From: Ferrimicrobium sp.
GTDB lineage: Bacteria > Actinomycetota > Acidimicrobiia > Acidimicrobiales > Acidimicrobiaceae
Length of the DNA stretch: 21,028 bases
Reading direction: 5' to 3'
Assembly: GCA_027365375.1 (NCBI GenBank)
Contig: DAHXNM010000174.1
Span: 1-21,028, forward strand
A program made the position numbers and the translations under genes. This document shows, one piece after another, positions 7,320 through 13,963 of the stretch (position 1 is its first letter; each line of letters opens with the position of its first letter). The notes under the pieces were generated by a model. That model was not told where the DNA came from, searched no databases, and was given only the letters and a program-made list of their open reading frames with translations.

Positions 7320-8192
7320 ATGGATAGAAATAAGGTGGAGGACGTGAGTACATCCTTGGTTGATGCCAAAATTAGTGAGCTAGGGTCCTGGTTTAATGAG
7401 GCTGGTCGTGTCGTGGTCGCGCTCTCAGGCGGGGTTGATTCTACAGTGTTGGCTGCCCTCGGCCACCGAGTTCTCGGGGACGACTCTCTTGCGGTTACGG
7501 CGGTGTCTCCATCCCTGTCCCATGAAGAGCTCGAGGGTGTTCGTGGGTTTGCTGGGCAATACTCGCTGAACTATCTCGAGGTTCTCACGGATGAGATCGA
7601 CGATCCGGACTACGTGAGGAATGCACCGAATCGGTGCTACGTCTGCAAGAGTCACCTGTTCGAGAAGCTTGCCCCTGTTGCACGCGAGCGAAACGCTACT
7701 GTCGTAGTCGGAACTAATCTAGACGACCTGGGTGATTTTCGCCCAGGGATCCAAGCAGCCAAGGACTACAACGTCGCCTCACCGTTTGTGCACTGTGGTG
7801 TGGGCAAAGCTATGGTTCGTTCGATAGCGCACTCGTTAGGGCTCGACGCTGTTGCGGAGAAGCCGGCTTCTGCTTGCCTAGCTTCGCGGATTCCATATGG
7901 AGTGCCAGTTACCATTCAGCGATTGAGCGCGGTAGAGCGTCTTGAGTTGTTTCTCCACCGCATGGGCCATCAGGAGGTGCGAGTCCGCCATCATGGAGAT
8001 ATCGCGAGGATCGAACTACCCCCAAAGGATTTTCAAGCTGCGTTGGCAAACCGAGAGCGAATTGTCTCTGAGGCCGAGCGGCTTGGCTTTCTCTATAGTA
8101 CGCTCGATTTAGGGGGATTCAGTAGCGGTTCTATGAATCGGGTTCTTGGGAGAAAGAGCAGCGATGAAGGTGATCGTCAAACTTTGGTATGA
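7320..8192 (+). CDS. larE: LarE-type ATP-dependent sulfur transferase
   Basis: LarE enzymes adenylylate a carboxylate and then donate sulfur, best known in making the nickel-pincer cofactor of lactate racemase. The PP-loop is SGGVDST (36-42). Also present are NRCYVCK (104-110; Cys106 and Cys109), GTNLDDLGDFRPG (131-143), ASACLASRIPYG (183-194; Cys186 aligns with the sacrificial Cys) and the C-terminal DLGGFSSGSMN (263-273). At 290 residues it is of family length. Cys106, Cys109 and Cys186 could form the three-Cys set of the [4Fe-4S]-type LarE rather than the single sacrificial Cys type. The start is uncertain: ATG 7320 has a weak site, while GTG 7344 lies just after GGAGG. No larA, larB or larC is in the window. 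Its end overlaps the NIL-domain gene by 29 bp, so its partner and product here may differ from lactate racemase. Confidence 0.88.
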   Translation: MDRNKVEDVSTSLVDAKISELGSWFNEAGRVVVALSGGVDSTVLAALGHRVLGDDSLAVTAVSPSLSHEELEGVRGFAGQYSLNYLEVLTDEIDDPDYVRNAPNRCYVCKSHLFEKLAPVARERNATVVVGTNLDDLGDFRPGIQAAKDYNVASPFVHCGVGKAMVRSIAHSLGLDAVAEKPASACLASRIPYGVPVTIQRLSAVERLELFLHRMGHQEVRVRHHGDIARIELPPKDFQAALANRERIVSEAERLGFLYSTLDLGGFSSGSMNRVLGRKSSDEGDRQTLV

Positions 8193-8403
8193 GGGGGCGT
8201 TGATTGGCGAGCCGGTCCTCGCTGAACTGGTAAAAAGGTTTGGTGTGATGGCTAACATCAACCGGGCTAATGTTGAGGATGATCTTGGTTGGATCATCTG
8301 CACTTTGGAGGGTGATGACGGTTCAGTTGACGATGCCACAGAGTGGTTGAGAGCGATTGGAGTTGAAGTCGAGACCATGGATACGGGCGAGGGAGCTTTG
8401 TGA
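8164..8403 (+). CDS. Small NIL-domain protein
   Basis: This 79-residue protein is almost wholly one NIL-like domain (the small ferredoxin-like fold seen at the C-terminus of methionine ABC ATPases and in NIL-ferredoxin proteins of sulfur assimilation). The pattern is a strand (KVIVKLWYEG), a helix starting at GEPVLAELVKRFGV, strands through NINRANVEDDLGWIICTLEG, and a second helix at DDATEWLRAIGVEVE. It has no Cys cluster, so it is not itself a ferredoxin. ATG 8164 follows GGGAGA about 11 nt upstream. It overlaps the larE 3' end and shares the TGATG junction with the next gene, so coupling is likely. NIL proteins often accompany sulfur chemistry, which suits a LarE neighbour. A role as carrier, sensor or adaptor is inference. 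Confidence 0.75.
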   Translation: MKVIVKLWYEGALIGEPVLAELVKRFGVMANINRANVEDDLGWIICTLEGDDGSVDDATEWLRAIGVEVETMDTGEGAL

Positions 8404-8825
8404 TGCTGAGCGAAGAGGTTACCCAGGAGGAGTTCGATGCTATTTCCGCGGCTTTTCTTGAAGGCCTTCAGGCGGCTATACCATCGTATTTTGCTCGTTT
8501 GGAGGCCGAGCTAGTACGAGAAGGAGAGGTGGATCTTGATTGGCTCCAGGAGTTACAACACACTGTAGAGACGGAGCTGAGCGCCTTGCTGAGCCGCCCT
8601 GCCGAGGCTCAACAGCAGCCGCCGGTGGGGTTAGTCCGCCGTCTGGTCCTAGAGGAGTTGTCAAAACACGATTGCGCTGACAGTACATCCGTGCTCCAGC
8701 GACGGGGTTTGTTGCCTGCGAGCGCTGTCGATATCGATGCAGATCTTGGACCAACGCATCTAGCATGGGGTGTCGCCAAGGCTCGTAGAATGCGTGCCTT
8801 AACCCAGGAACCAACTATCAGTTAG
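8403..8825 (+). CDS. Hypothetical protein, third gene of larE cassette
   Basis: I do not recognise this 140-residue protein. It is acidic and mostly helical by composition: an N-terminal stretch rich in Glu and Ala (about 1-65), a Gln/Pro linker (about 67-74), then a helical C-terminal part ending in basic residues (AKARRMRAL). It has one Cys, no signal peptide and no membrane helix. ATG 8403 overlaps the stop of the NIL gene (TGATG), so translational coupling is nearly certain. Its 3' end overlaps by 4 bp the convergent Cys-rich gene. Tight coupling with larE and the NIL gene suggests a shared function. No catalytic motif is visible. Confidence 0.7.
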   Translation: MLSEEVTQEEFDAISAAFLEGLQAAIPSYFARLEAELVREGEVDLDWLQELQHTVETELSALLSRPAEAQQQPPVGLVRRLVLEELSKHDCADSTSVLQRRGLLPASAVDIDADLGPTHLAWGVAKARRMRALTQEPTIS

Positions 8826-9013
8826 TCATTTTTGCGTTTTGGGAACTCCCAACCGATCTTGGTTACCCTTGTGCGAGCCTCGTAGAAAAGACAGTCGGGT
8901 GGGCAGGCAAAGGGAAGGTCGAGGTTGGCTTTAAGCCTGCACCTTTGGATACGCTCCCCGGAAGGGAGGGTTTGGAGGACGTAATGCTTGCAGGTCTCTT
9001 GAATGGCCACCAC
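8822..9013 (-). CDS. Small Cys-rich protein, likely metal-binding
   Basis: A 63-residue protein with Cys8-x-His10, Cys25, Cys37 and Cys41. The motifs are CKHY near the start, QRCRL in the middle and ACPPDCLFYE near the end. The even spacing and conserved-looking blocks suggest a zinc or iron-sulfur site. I believe similar short proteins occur in Acidimicrobiia, but cannot name a family. It starts at tandem GTG codons (9013 or 9010) without a clear ribosome site. The stop overlaps the convergent unknown gene by 4 bp, a packing pattern typical of real genes. The Nudix gene starts 23 bp away on the other strand. The function is unknown. Confidence 0.6.
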   Translation of the reverse strand: MVAIQETCKHYVLQTLPSGERIQRCRLKANLDLPFACPPDCLFYEARTRVTKIGWEFPKRKND

Positions 9014-9036
9014 TGTAGAGTAGCAGTCCTAGGCTT

Positions 9037-9777
9037 ATGAAGAGCAAAGGAACGAATCAAGTGGCTGGACCAGGGCAAGATATCAGAGATAACCAGGGCG
9101 ATTCCGATCAGGCGATGGCCTCGCTCTCGAGGGTCATTGATGATCTGCCGGAGTGGATTCTCTCGTTGAGCGCTATCGCACGAACGGGTCTCGCATTTAG
9201 CGATTCGCTTTACGAGCGCGAGCGCTACGACGAGATTCTAAAGGTGGCGACTCGGATGCAGGATGCGGCTAGGGCGCATGGCGTTGCGGTAGATACCTCG
9301 GTGTTTTCTGAGGGACCTCGGGGAATACCTGGTTACGTGACCCCTAAGACTGCAGTCGGTGCCATAGTGCTCGACTCATCTCGAAGGGTGCTTCTTATTC
9401 GTCGAGCGGATAGTGGAGCATGGCTCTACCCTACGGGATGGGCCGATGTCGGTTACTCTCCCGCTGAGGTAGTTGTGAAGGAGGTGCTAGAGGAGACTGG
9501 AATTCGTTGCACGCCAACTCATCTCCTCGCAGTCCTCGATGGCATGCGACTTGGCTTTACTCAGGTCGCCATGTACACTTCTATATTTCTTTGCCGAAGT
9601 GACGGCGGTGAACTCGAGCCACACCCACTTGAGACCTCTGGGGTTGCCTGGTTCGAGCTCGATGAGCTACCGGACAACCTCAGATCGCTGTTCGCGGCAC
9701 CCTGGCTTGCTTGGATTAGGGATCAGTCGGAACCGCCAAAGCCTTACTTCGACCCAGTTAGGACGGGTAGGGTCTAG
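9037..9777 (+). CDS. Nudix hydrolase with N-terminal Nudix_N-like domain
   Basis: It is predicted to hydrolyse a nucleoside diphosphate linked to another group (ADP-ribose- or NDP-sugar-like); the substrate is unknown. The N-terminal domain, about 35-95 (PEWILSLSAIARTGLAFS, YERERYDEIL), resembles the domain that precedes the Nudix fold in the PF12535-type subgroup. The Nudix box spans 134-156 and ends KEVLEETGI. Two box positions differ from the textbook GX5EX7REUXEEXGU: the first Glu is Tyr140 and the Arg is Lys149. A relaxed first half (GWADV) is typical of this subgroup, and the metal-binding EE pair is kept. The ATG at 9037 lacks a strong site; GTG 9061 and ATG 9115 are alternatives that spare the domain. 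The first 30 residues are probably disordered. Confidence 0.88.
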   Translation: MKSKGTNQVAGPGQDIRDNQGDSDQAMASLSRVIDDLPEWILSLSAIARTGLAFSDSLYERERYDEILKVATRMQDAARAHGVAVDTSVFSEGPRGIPGYVTPKTAVGAIVLDSSRRVLLIRRADSGAWLYPTGWADVGYSPAEVVVKEVLEETGIRCTPTHLLAVLDGMRLGFTQVAMYTSIFLCRSDGGELEPHPLETSGVAWFELDELPDNLRSLFAAPWLAWIRDQSEPPKPYFDPVRTGRV

Positions 9778-9788
9778 CAACTACCTTG

Positions 9789-10643
9789 CTATTCTCCTTG
9801 CTGTCTTCTTAAGAAACGTTCAGCTTCAATCGCAATAGTGTCGATCGAAGATCGGACGTCGAGTTCTTGCTCGTAGTTCGACTCGAGTGATGAGATGTAG
9901 GCGATCAGGTCGGGATCGCGTGACACGAAGTCCTTCACCTCTTGATCGGTATCGCCGAGTTCCTCTCGAAGCTCACGAAAATCCTCCTCCATACCTAGGA
10001 GAATCTCGAGCTGATGCAGGAGTGCGAGTGCCGATCGTTGGGCAGGAAATTGACTTAGGTAATGGGGTACCTCTACCCAGAGGGAGACGACCTCTGTTCC
10101 ATAGCTAGCCGCGGCTGACTGTAGGACGCTGAGAAAGCCAGTCGGGCCCTCGTAGCGAGGACTGTCGAGCCGGAGTAGCTCACCGACGGCAGGAGTGCTC
10201 GCGTAGCCAAAGAGCCGTGGAGGTTTGGTGTGGGGCGCGGGTGCAAGTAACGAACCCAGCGTAATTACCCTATCCACGGCCAGCATGTTTGCGACCGAAA
10301 GAAGCTCAGCAGATGCGGTCTTCCAGCGGAACTGTGGCTCTGGACCGAATAAAAAGAACACTGGTCCATACCGTTTGATCGTTGCCTCCCCGATCACGAG
10401 TGTACTCCAGCGCAACTCTGAGATTCCATGGTGATCTATGGCCACCATCGGCCGAACCATCGAGAAGTCGTAGAAGTTCTCGGGGTCAAGGTAGGCAAGG
10501 TCCGCGAGCGCAAGCGCCGAAGCGATCTGATTGTAGGCGATCGTCGCTGCATCGCCCGCATCAGTCCACCCTGAAAGGGCTGCGATGAGCGTCGCGGGTT
10601 TGCGGCGTTGGCCTACCCGCCTGTGCCAGACGATGTCTCTCAT
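9789..10643 (-). CDS. PAC2 family protein (proteasome-assembly-chaperone-like)
   Basis: Bacterial PAC2 proteins resemble proteasome assembly chaperone 2 and are common in Actinobacteria; their exact role is not settled. Seen here are an N-terminal LIAALSGWTDAGDAA, a central block FFLFGPEPQFRWK, VDRVITLGSLLAPAPHTKPP, and VEVPHYLSQFPAQRSALALL, the characteristic PHY segment. The C-terminal 70 residues are acidic and probably coiled-coil (MEEDFRELREELGDTDQEVKDFV). The length is 284 residues from ATG 10643. An in-frame TTG at 10694 would run into the divergent acetyltransferase, so I reject it. A TAGCAT hexamer 7 nt ahead of this ATG would fit a leaderless transcript. No proteasome genes are in the window. 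Confidence 0.88.
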   Translation of the reverse strand: MRDIVWHRRVGQRRKPATLIAALSGWTDAGDAATIAYNQIASALALADLAYLDPENFYDFSMVRPMVAIDHHGISELRWSTLVIGEATIKRYGPVFFLFGPEPQFRWKTASAELLSVANMLAVDRVITLGSLLAPAPHTKPPRLFGYASTPAVGELLRLDSPRYEGPTGFLSVLQSAAASYGTEVVSLWVEVPHYLSQFPAQRSALALLHQLEILLGMEEDFRELREELGDTDQEVKDFVSRDPDLIAYISSLESNYEQELDVRSSIDTIAIEAERFLRRQQGE

Positions 10644-10687
10644 CGTATCTATGCTAGTGGCCAAAGGTGAGAACAGAAGGAGTTTTG

Positions 10688-11143
10688 ATGACAACCAGCA
10701 TTGAGTGGCGAATTGAGCAACCAGTGAGGTCTACACCCGAGCTTGTATTGGCTATCAACCAACTGCTACCACAGCTCTCTCAACGAGCGTCTCCGATCAC
10801 CCTTGAGAGCCTCGATGAGATGATAACCGCTCCCTCGTCCCATCTCTTCGTCGCCCAAGATAGTGATGGTCGAGTGGGAGGCATGCTCACTTTGGTGGTC
10901 TTCCCGATCCTGACAGGGCAGCGGGCGTGGATCGAAGATGTCGTGGTTGACACCGCGGTGCGAGGCGCAGGGCTTGGTCGCCTGCTGACCCAGAAGGCGA
11001 TAATGTTGGCTAGCGAGCTAGGCGTAACTACTGTTGACCTTACCTCGCGATCGGGCAGAGTGGCCGCTCATCGGCTGTATGAGTCGGTCGGGTTTGTAGT
11101 TCGCGACACAAGTGTGTACCGTTTTGTAGTAGAGGCGATTTAA
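10688..11143 (+). CDS. GNAT family N-acetyltransferase
   Basis: It transfers an acetyl group from acetyl-CoA to an amine; the substrate is unknown. In the 151-residue protein the acetyl-CoA pyrophosphate loop is RGAGLG (92-97), preceded by the strand WIEDVVVDTAV and followed by the C-terminal AAHRLYESVGF motif. ATG 10688 has AAGGAG 5 nt upstream and is preferred over the GTG at 10667. It is divergent from the PAC2 gene with 44 bp between starts. gltA starts 35 bp downstream, so the two may be cotranscribed, and GltA could be a target, though that is only a guess from position. Confidence 0.88.
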   Translation: MTTSIEWRIEQPVRSTPELVLAINQLLPQLSQRASPITLESLDEMITAPSSHLFVAQDSDGRVGGMLTLVVFPILTGQRAWIEDVVVDTAVRGAGLGRLLTQKAIMLASELGVTTVDLTSRSGRVAAHRLYESVGFVVRDTSVYRFVVEAI

Positions 11144-11178
11144 GTGCCACGAGAGAAGAAGAGGTGGAAAGAGTAAAA

Positions 11179-12447
11179 ATGGCTGATTCAATCACGATCA
11201 CGGACAACCGCTCGGGTGAGTCGTTCGAGGTTCCCATCGTTGATGGTACGGTATCTGCACAGCAATGGAGTAAACATCTTCCAGGAATTTGGTTCCTTGA
11301 TCCTGCACTCGTCACCACGGCGATGTCGGAGAGTAGCATCTCATATCTCGATGGTGATGCAGGTATCCTGCGCTATCGTGGCTATCCAATCGAACAACTT
11401 GCCGAGAAGTCAACCTATCTGGAGGTTGCCTACCTTCTTTTGAACGGAGAACTCCCGACTGAGGACCAGTTGTCGTCATGGGTTGGAGAGGTGACGCACC
11501 ACACGTTCATACACGAGAACGTGCGCAAGCGCTTTCTTGAGGGTTTTCACTACGATGCTCATCCAATGGGTATTTTGGTGTCCGCTGTCGCGGCACTCTC
11601 GACCTTCTATCTCGACGCCAAGGAGATTTTCGATCCAGAGGCGCGCCACCGCCAGATCGTGCGGTTGATTGCAAAGATGCCGACGCTGGCTGCAGCGGCC
11701 TACCGTTTCTCACAGGGAATGCCCTTCGTATATCCTGACAATGCCTTGAGCTTCCCCGAGAACTTTCTGTCGATGATGTGGAAGATCGCCGAGCCACGCT
11801 ACGAGGCTGATCCACGACTCATTAGGGCTGTTGATGTTCTCTTCATCCTCCACGCCGATCATGAGCAGAATTGTTCCACGACTGCAATGAGGGTCGTTGG
11901 TTCGGCGCATTCGGATCCGTACTCCTCAGCGGCCGCCGCCTGTGCCGCCTTGTATGGGCCCCGTCATGGTGGCGCCAATGAAGCGGTGGTAAAGATGCTG
12001 ACCGAGATCGGCAGCATCGAGAACGTCCCTGATTTCGTTCGCTCGGTGAAGGAGGGGCATGGTCTTCTCCAAGGATTTGGGCATCGAGTCTACAAGAACT
12101 ATGATCCGCGCGCCAAGATCATAAAGAATGTTGCCTACGATGTTTTCGACGTGACCGGTAAAAATCCGCTGCTCGATATCGCGTTGAAGCTCGAAGAGGT
12201 AGCACTCTCTGATGAGTACTTCATTTCGCGTAAGCTCTACCCGAACGTCGACTTTTACTCCGGACTGATCTACCAAGCGATGGGTTTCCCGGTAGACATG
12301 TTTCCAGTGCTGTTTGCAATTCCGCGGATGTCGGGTTGGCTCGCACACTGGCAGGAGCTGTTAGACCAGGACGCCAAGATCGCACGACCGAGGCAGCGCT
12401 ACGTCGGTGCTGAGGTGCGCGACTTCGTTCCTATCGCCGATCGATAG
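11179..12447 (+). CDS. gltA: Citrate synthase
   Basis: It condenses acetyl-CoA and oxaloacetate to citrate, the entry to the TCA cycle. The 422-residue protein is full length. The catalytic residues are in place: the first His in HADHEQN (225-231), His263 in GPRHGGA, and Asp358 in NVDFYSG. Other landmarks are SYLDGDAGILRYRGYPIEQLAE (written 55-75, split across the lid region) and GFGHRVYKNYDPRA (299-312). ATG 11179 follows a purine-rich AGAGGTGGAAAGAG region; the in-frame GTG at 11164 lies inside that site. It follows the GNAT gene closely. An inverted repeat overlaps its stop codon, and a triple repeat lies beyond it. Confidence 0.96.
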   Translation: MADSITITDNRSGESFEVPIVDGTVSAQQWSKHLPGIWFLDPALVTTAMSESSISYLDGDAGILRYRGYPIEQLAEKSTYLEVAYLLLNGELPTEDQLSSWVGEVTHHTFIHENVRKRFLEGFHYDAHPMGILVSAVAALSTFYLDAKEIFDPEARHRQIVRLIAKMPTLAAAAYRFSQGMPFVYPDNALSFPENFLSMMWKIAEPRYEADPRLIRAVDVLFILHADHEQNCSTTAMRVVGSAHSDPYSSAAAACAALYGPRHGGANEAVVKMLTEIGSIENVPDFVRSVKEGHGLLQGFGHRVYKNYDPRAKIIKNVAYDVFDVTGKNPLLDIALKLEEVALSDEYFISRKLYPNVDFYSGLIYQAMGFPVDMFPVLFAIPRMSGWLAHWQELLDQDAKIARPRQRYVGAEVRDFVPIADR

Positions 12448-12448
12448 G
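12430..12448 (+). terminator. Inverted repeat over the gltA stop codon
   Basis: CCTATCG (12430-12436) and CGATAGG (12442-12448) form a perfect 7-bp stem with a 5-nt loop. The stem contains the gltA TAG stop. No T run follows, so it is at best a weak terminator or an RNA-stabilising hairpin. Confidence 0.3.
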
Positions 12449-12488
12449 TCAATAGCTTTCGGTGGTCGATAGTCTGTCACTCAACTCT

Positions 12489-12533
12489 CTCTGTCTTTCA
12501 GTGCTCTGTCTTTCAGTGCTCTGTCCTTCAGTG
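12489..12533. repeat. Three tandem copies of a 15-bp unit
   Basis: The unit CTCTGTCTTTCAGTG occurs at 12489-12503 and 12504-12518 exactly, and at 12519-12533 with one change (T to C at the eighth base). It lies in the gap between the convergent gltA and tesB ends and belongs to no reading frame I can support. Confidence 0.9.
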
Positions 12534-12548
12534 AAGGGTATGGGTGGC

Positions 12549-12566
12549 AGACTGACCGGTCAGTCT
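12549..12566. promoter_or_regulatory. 18-bp perfect palindrome across the tesB stop
   Basis: AGACTGACCGGTCAGTCT is perfectly self-complementary. It straddles the tesB stop codon (12560-12562 on the minus strand). It could be a binding site for a dimeric regulator (the GACCGGTC core is TetR-operator-like) or a short bidirectional hairpin (7-bp stem, CCGG loop). No T run flanks it on either strand. Confidence 0.55.
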
Positions 12567-13411
12567 CGGACTCTTATGAGGCCTTCCTGGGCGACCGATA
12601 GCAGGAGTCTCCCAGAGTGGTCGTACATCTTTCCCTGAGCTAGGCCACGCGAGTGTTGGGTGGTTGGGCTGACCATGTCGTAGAGGAACCAATCGTCGGC
12701 TCTTGCGTTTCGATGGAACCACATGGCATGGTCGAGGCTAGCTGCGAAAATTCTGCGGTCCATCCATGAGAGCTGATGAGGGAGCAAAGTGCTGTCGAGC
12801 AGTGTCATGTCCGAAGCGTAGGCGAAGAGGCAGGCATGAAGTAGGGGTTGATCGGGTAGGTCACCGTCTGCTCGCAGCCAAATCATCTGCTTGGGTTCTC
12901 GTGGCTGTTCCAGTTTTGCCATCGTCGGAGGTAAGACGTAGCGGATGTCGAATGGACGCGGGCGATCATACCAGTCACCCATTGAGTCAGCCCAGGGGGC
13001 CATAGTCTCCTCAAAGTCGGGGAGACTTAGTGGGTCTGGTACCCTGGGTGCATCGAGTTGGTGCTCGAGTCCATCCTCGTCGACCTGAAACGATGCCGAA
13101 AGGTTGAAGATTGGCTTGCCGTGTTGGATTGCTAAAACCCTACGGGTACTGAAGCTTCTACCGTCTCTGATTCGCTCGACTTCGTAGAGTAGTGGGATGC
13201 TGGGATCGCCAGGCCGAATGAAGTAGGCATGGAGGCTGTGGACCGTCCTGTCGGTCGACACTGTACGTCCTGCCGCAACGAGAGCTTGTCCGGCAACCTG
13301 ACCGCCGAAGACGCGCTGACGATCTTCGCGTGGACTTTGTCCTCGAAAGATATTGACCTCGATTGATTCGAGATCGAGGAGGGCAATGAGATCGTCAAGA
13401 GCTTTGGACAT
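12560..13411 (-). CDS. tesB: Acyl-CoA thioesterase II
   Basis: It hydrolyses acyl-CoA to free fatty acid and CoA and has two hot-dog domains. The first domain carries FGGQVAGQALVAA (35-47) and SLHAYFIRPGDP (59-70). The second carries AYASDMTLL (Asp201), SLDHAMWFHR (225-234) and VAQEGLIR (273-280; Gln275). These align with the Asp-Thr-Gln triad of E. coli TesB, with the Thr replaced by Ser225, a conservative change. At 283 residues it has the usual length. ATG 13411 follows AGGAGA, about 5 nt upstream; the longer frame to 13453 has no such support. It is convergent with gltA. Confidence 0.94.
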   Translation of the reverse strand: MSKALDDLIALLDLESIEVNIFRGQSPREDRQRVFGGQVAGQALVAAGRTVSTDRTVHSLHAYFIRPGDPSIPLLYEVERIRDGRSFSTRRVLAIQHGKPIFNLSASFQVDEDGLEHQLDAPRVPDPLSLPDFEETMAPWADSMGDWYDRPRPFDIRYVLPPTMAKLEQPREPKQMIWLRADGDLPDQPLLHACLFAYASDMTLLDSTLLPHQLSWMDRRIFAASLDHAMWFHRNARADDWFLYDMVSPTTQHSRGLAQGKMYDHSGRLLLSVAQEGLIRVRD

Positions 13412-13480
13412 CGTTCTCCTATCTCCGCAGTCTGAGTGGGCGGCGGATATCATCTATTGCAAAACGACTAGGCTTAGCCT

Positions 13481-13963
13481 GTGCAGTCCCTTTATCGCAC
13501 AGTCTATGGGTGGCTAGTCGCCAAAATTGGCGTTACGGCTATCAAATATGCGTTAAGTTCCGTGATATCGGTCGTAGTGACTGAGGCGGTTCTCTTTCTG
13601 GTTTTCGGAGTTTTCCGCCTCTTCTCTGCTGAGATTTCTAACGTAGTCGCGACCGCGGTGGCTGCTGTGCCCTCGTACTACCTAAACCGAAACTGGGCGT
13701 GGGGTAAGTCTGGCAGATCGCATTTTCTGCGGGAAGTTGTACCGTTCTGGTCGCTAGCGTTCGTTGGACTCGCTCTTTCTCTAGTGACCGTCGGATTTGC
13801 GCAATCCTTCGCGAATTCTCACGGATTCTCGCATCTCACGGATGCTCTTTTTGTAAACTTTGCCTCGTTGGTGGCTTTCGGTGTTGTATGGGTAGGCAAG
13901 TTCTTTATCTTCAATTTCTGGCTTTTTGGGACCAGGAGCGCAAGTGAGGTAGGACCGACATGA
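13481..13963 (+). CDS. GtrA-like membrane protein
   Basis: GtrA-family proteins are small four-helix membrane proteins, often linked to flipping lipid-linked sugars or to cell-wall polysaccharide export. The 160-residue product shows four hydrophobic segments at about 20-45, 52-68, 85-108 and 124-150. Family marks are NRNWAWGK after the second helix and KFFIFNFWLF in the fourth. The start is GTG 13481 with no Shine-Dalgarno. A TAGGCT hexamer ends 6 nt before it, which fits a leaderless transcript. It overlaps cobT by ATGA, so the two are translationally coupled, although no biochemical link between them is known to me. Confidence 0.85.
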   Translation: MQSLYRTVYGWLVAKIGVTAIKYALSSVISVVVTEAVLFLVFGVFRLFSAEISNVVATAVAAVPSYYLNRNWAWGKSGRSHFLREVVPFWSLAFVGLALSLVTVGFAQSFANSHGFSHLTDALFVNFASLVAFGVVWVGKFFIFNFWLFGTRSASEVGPT

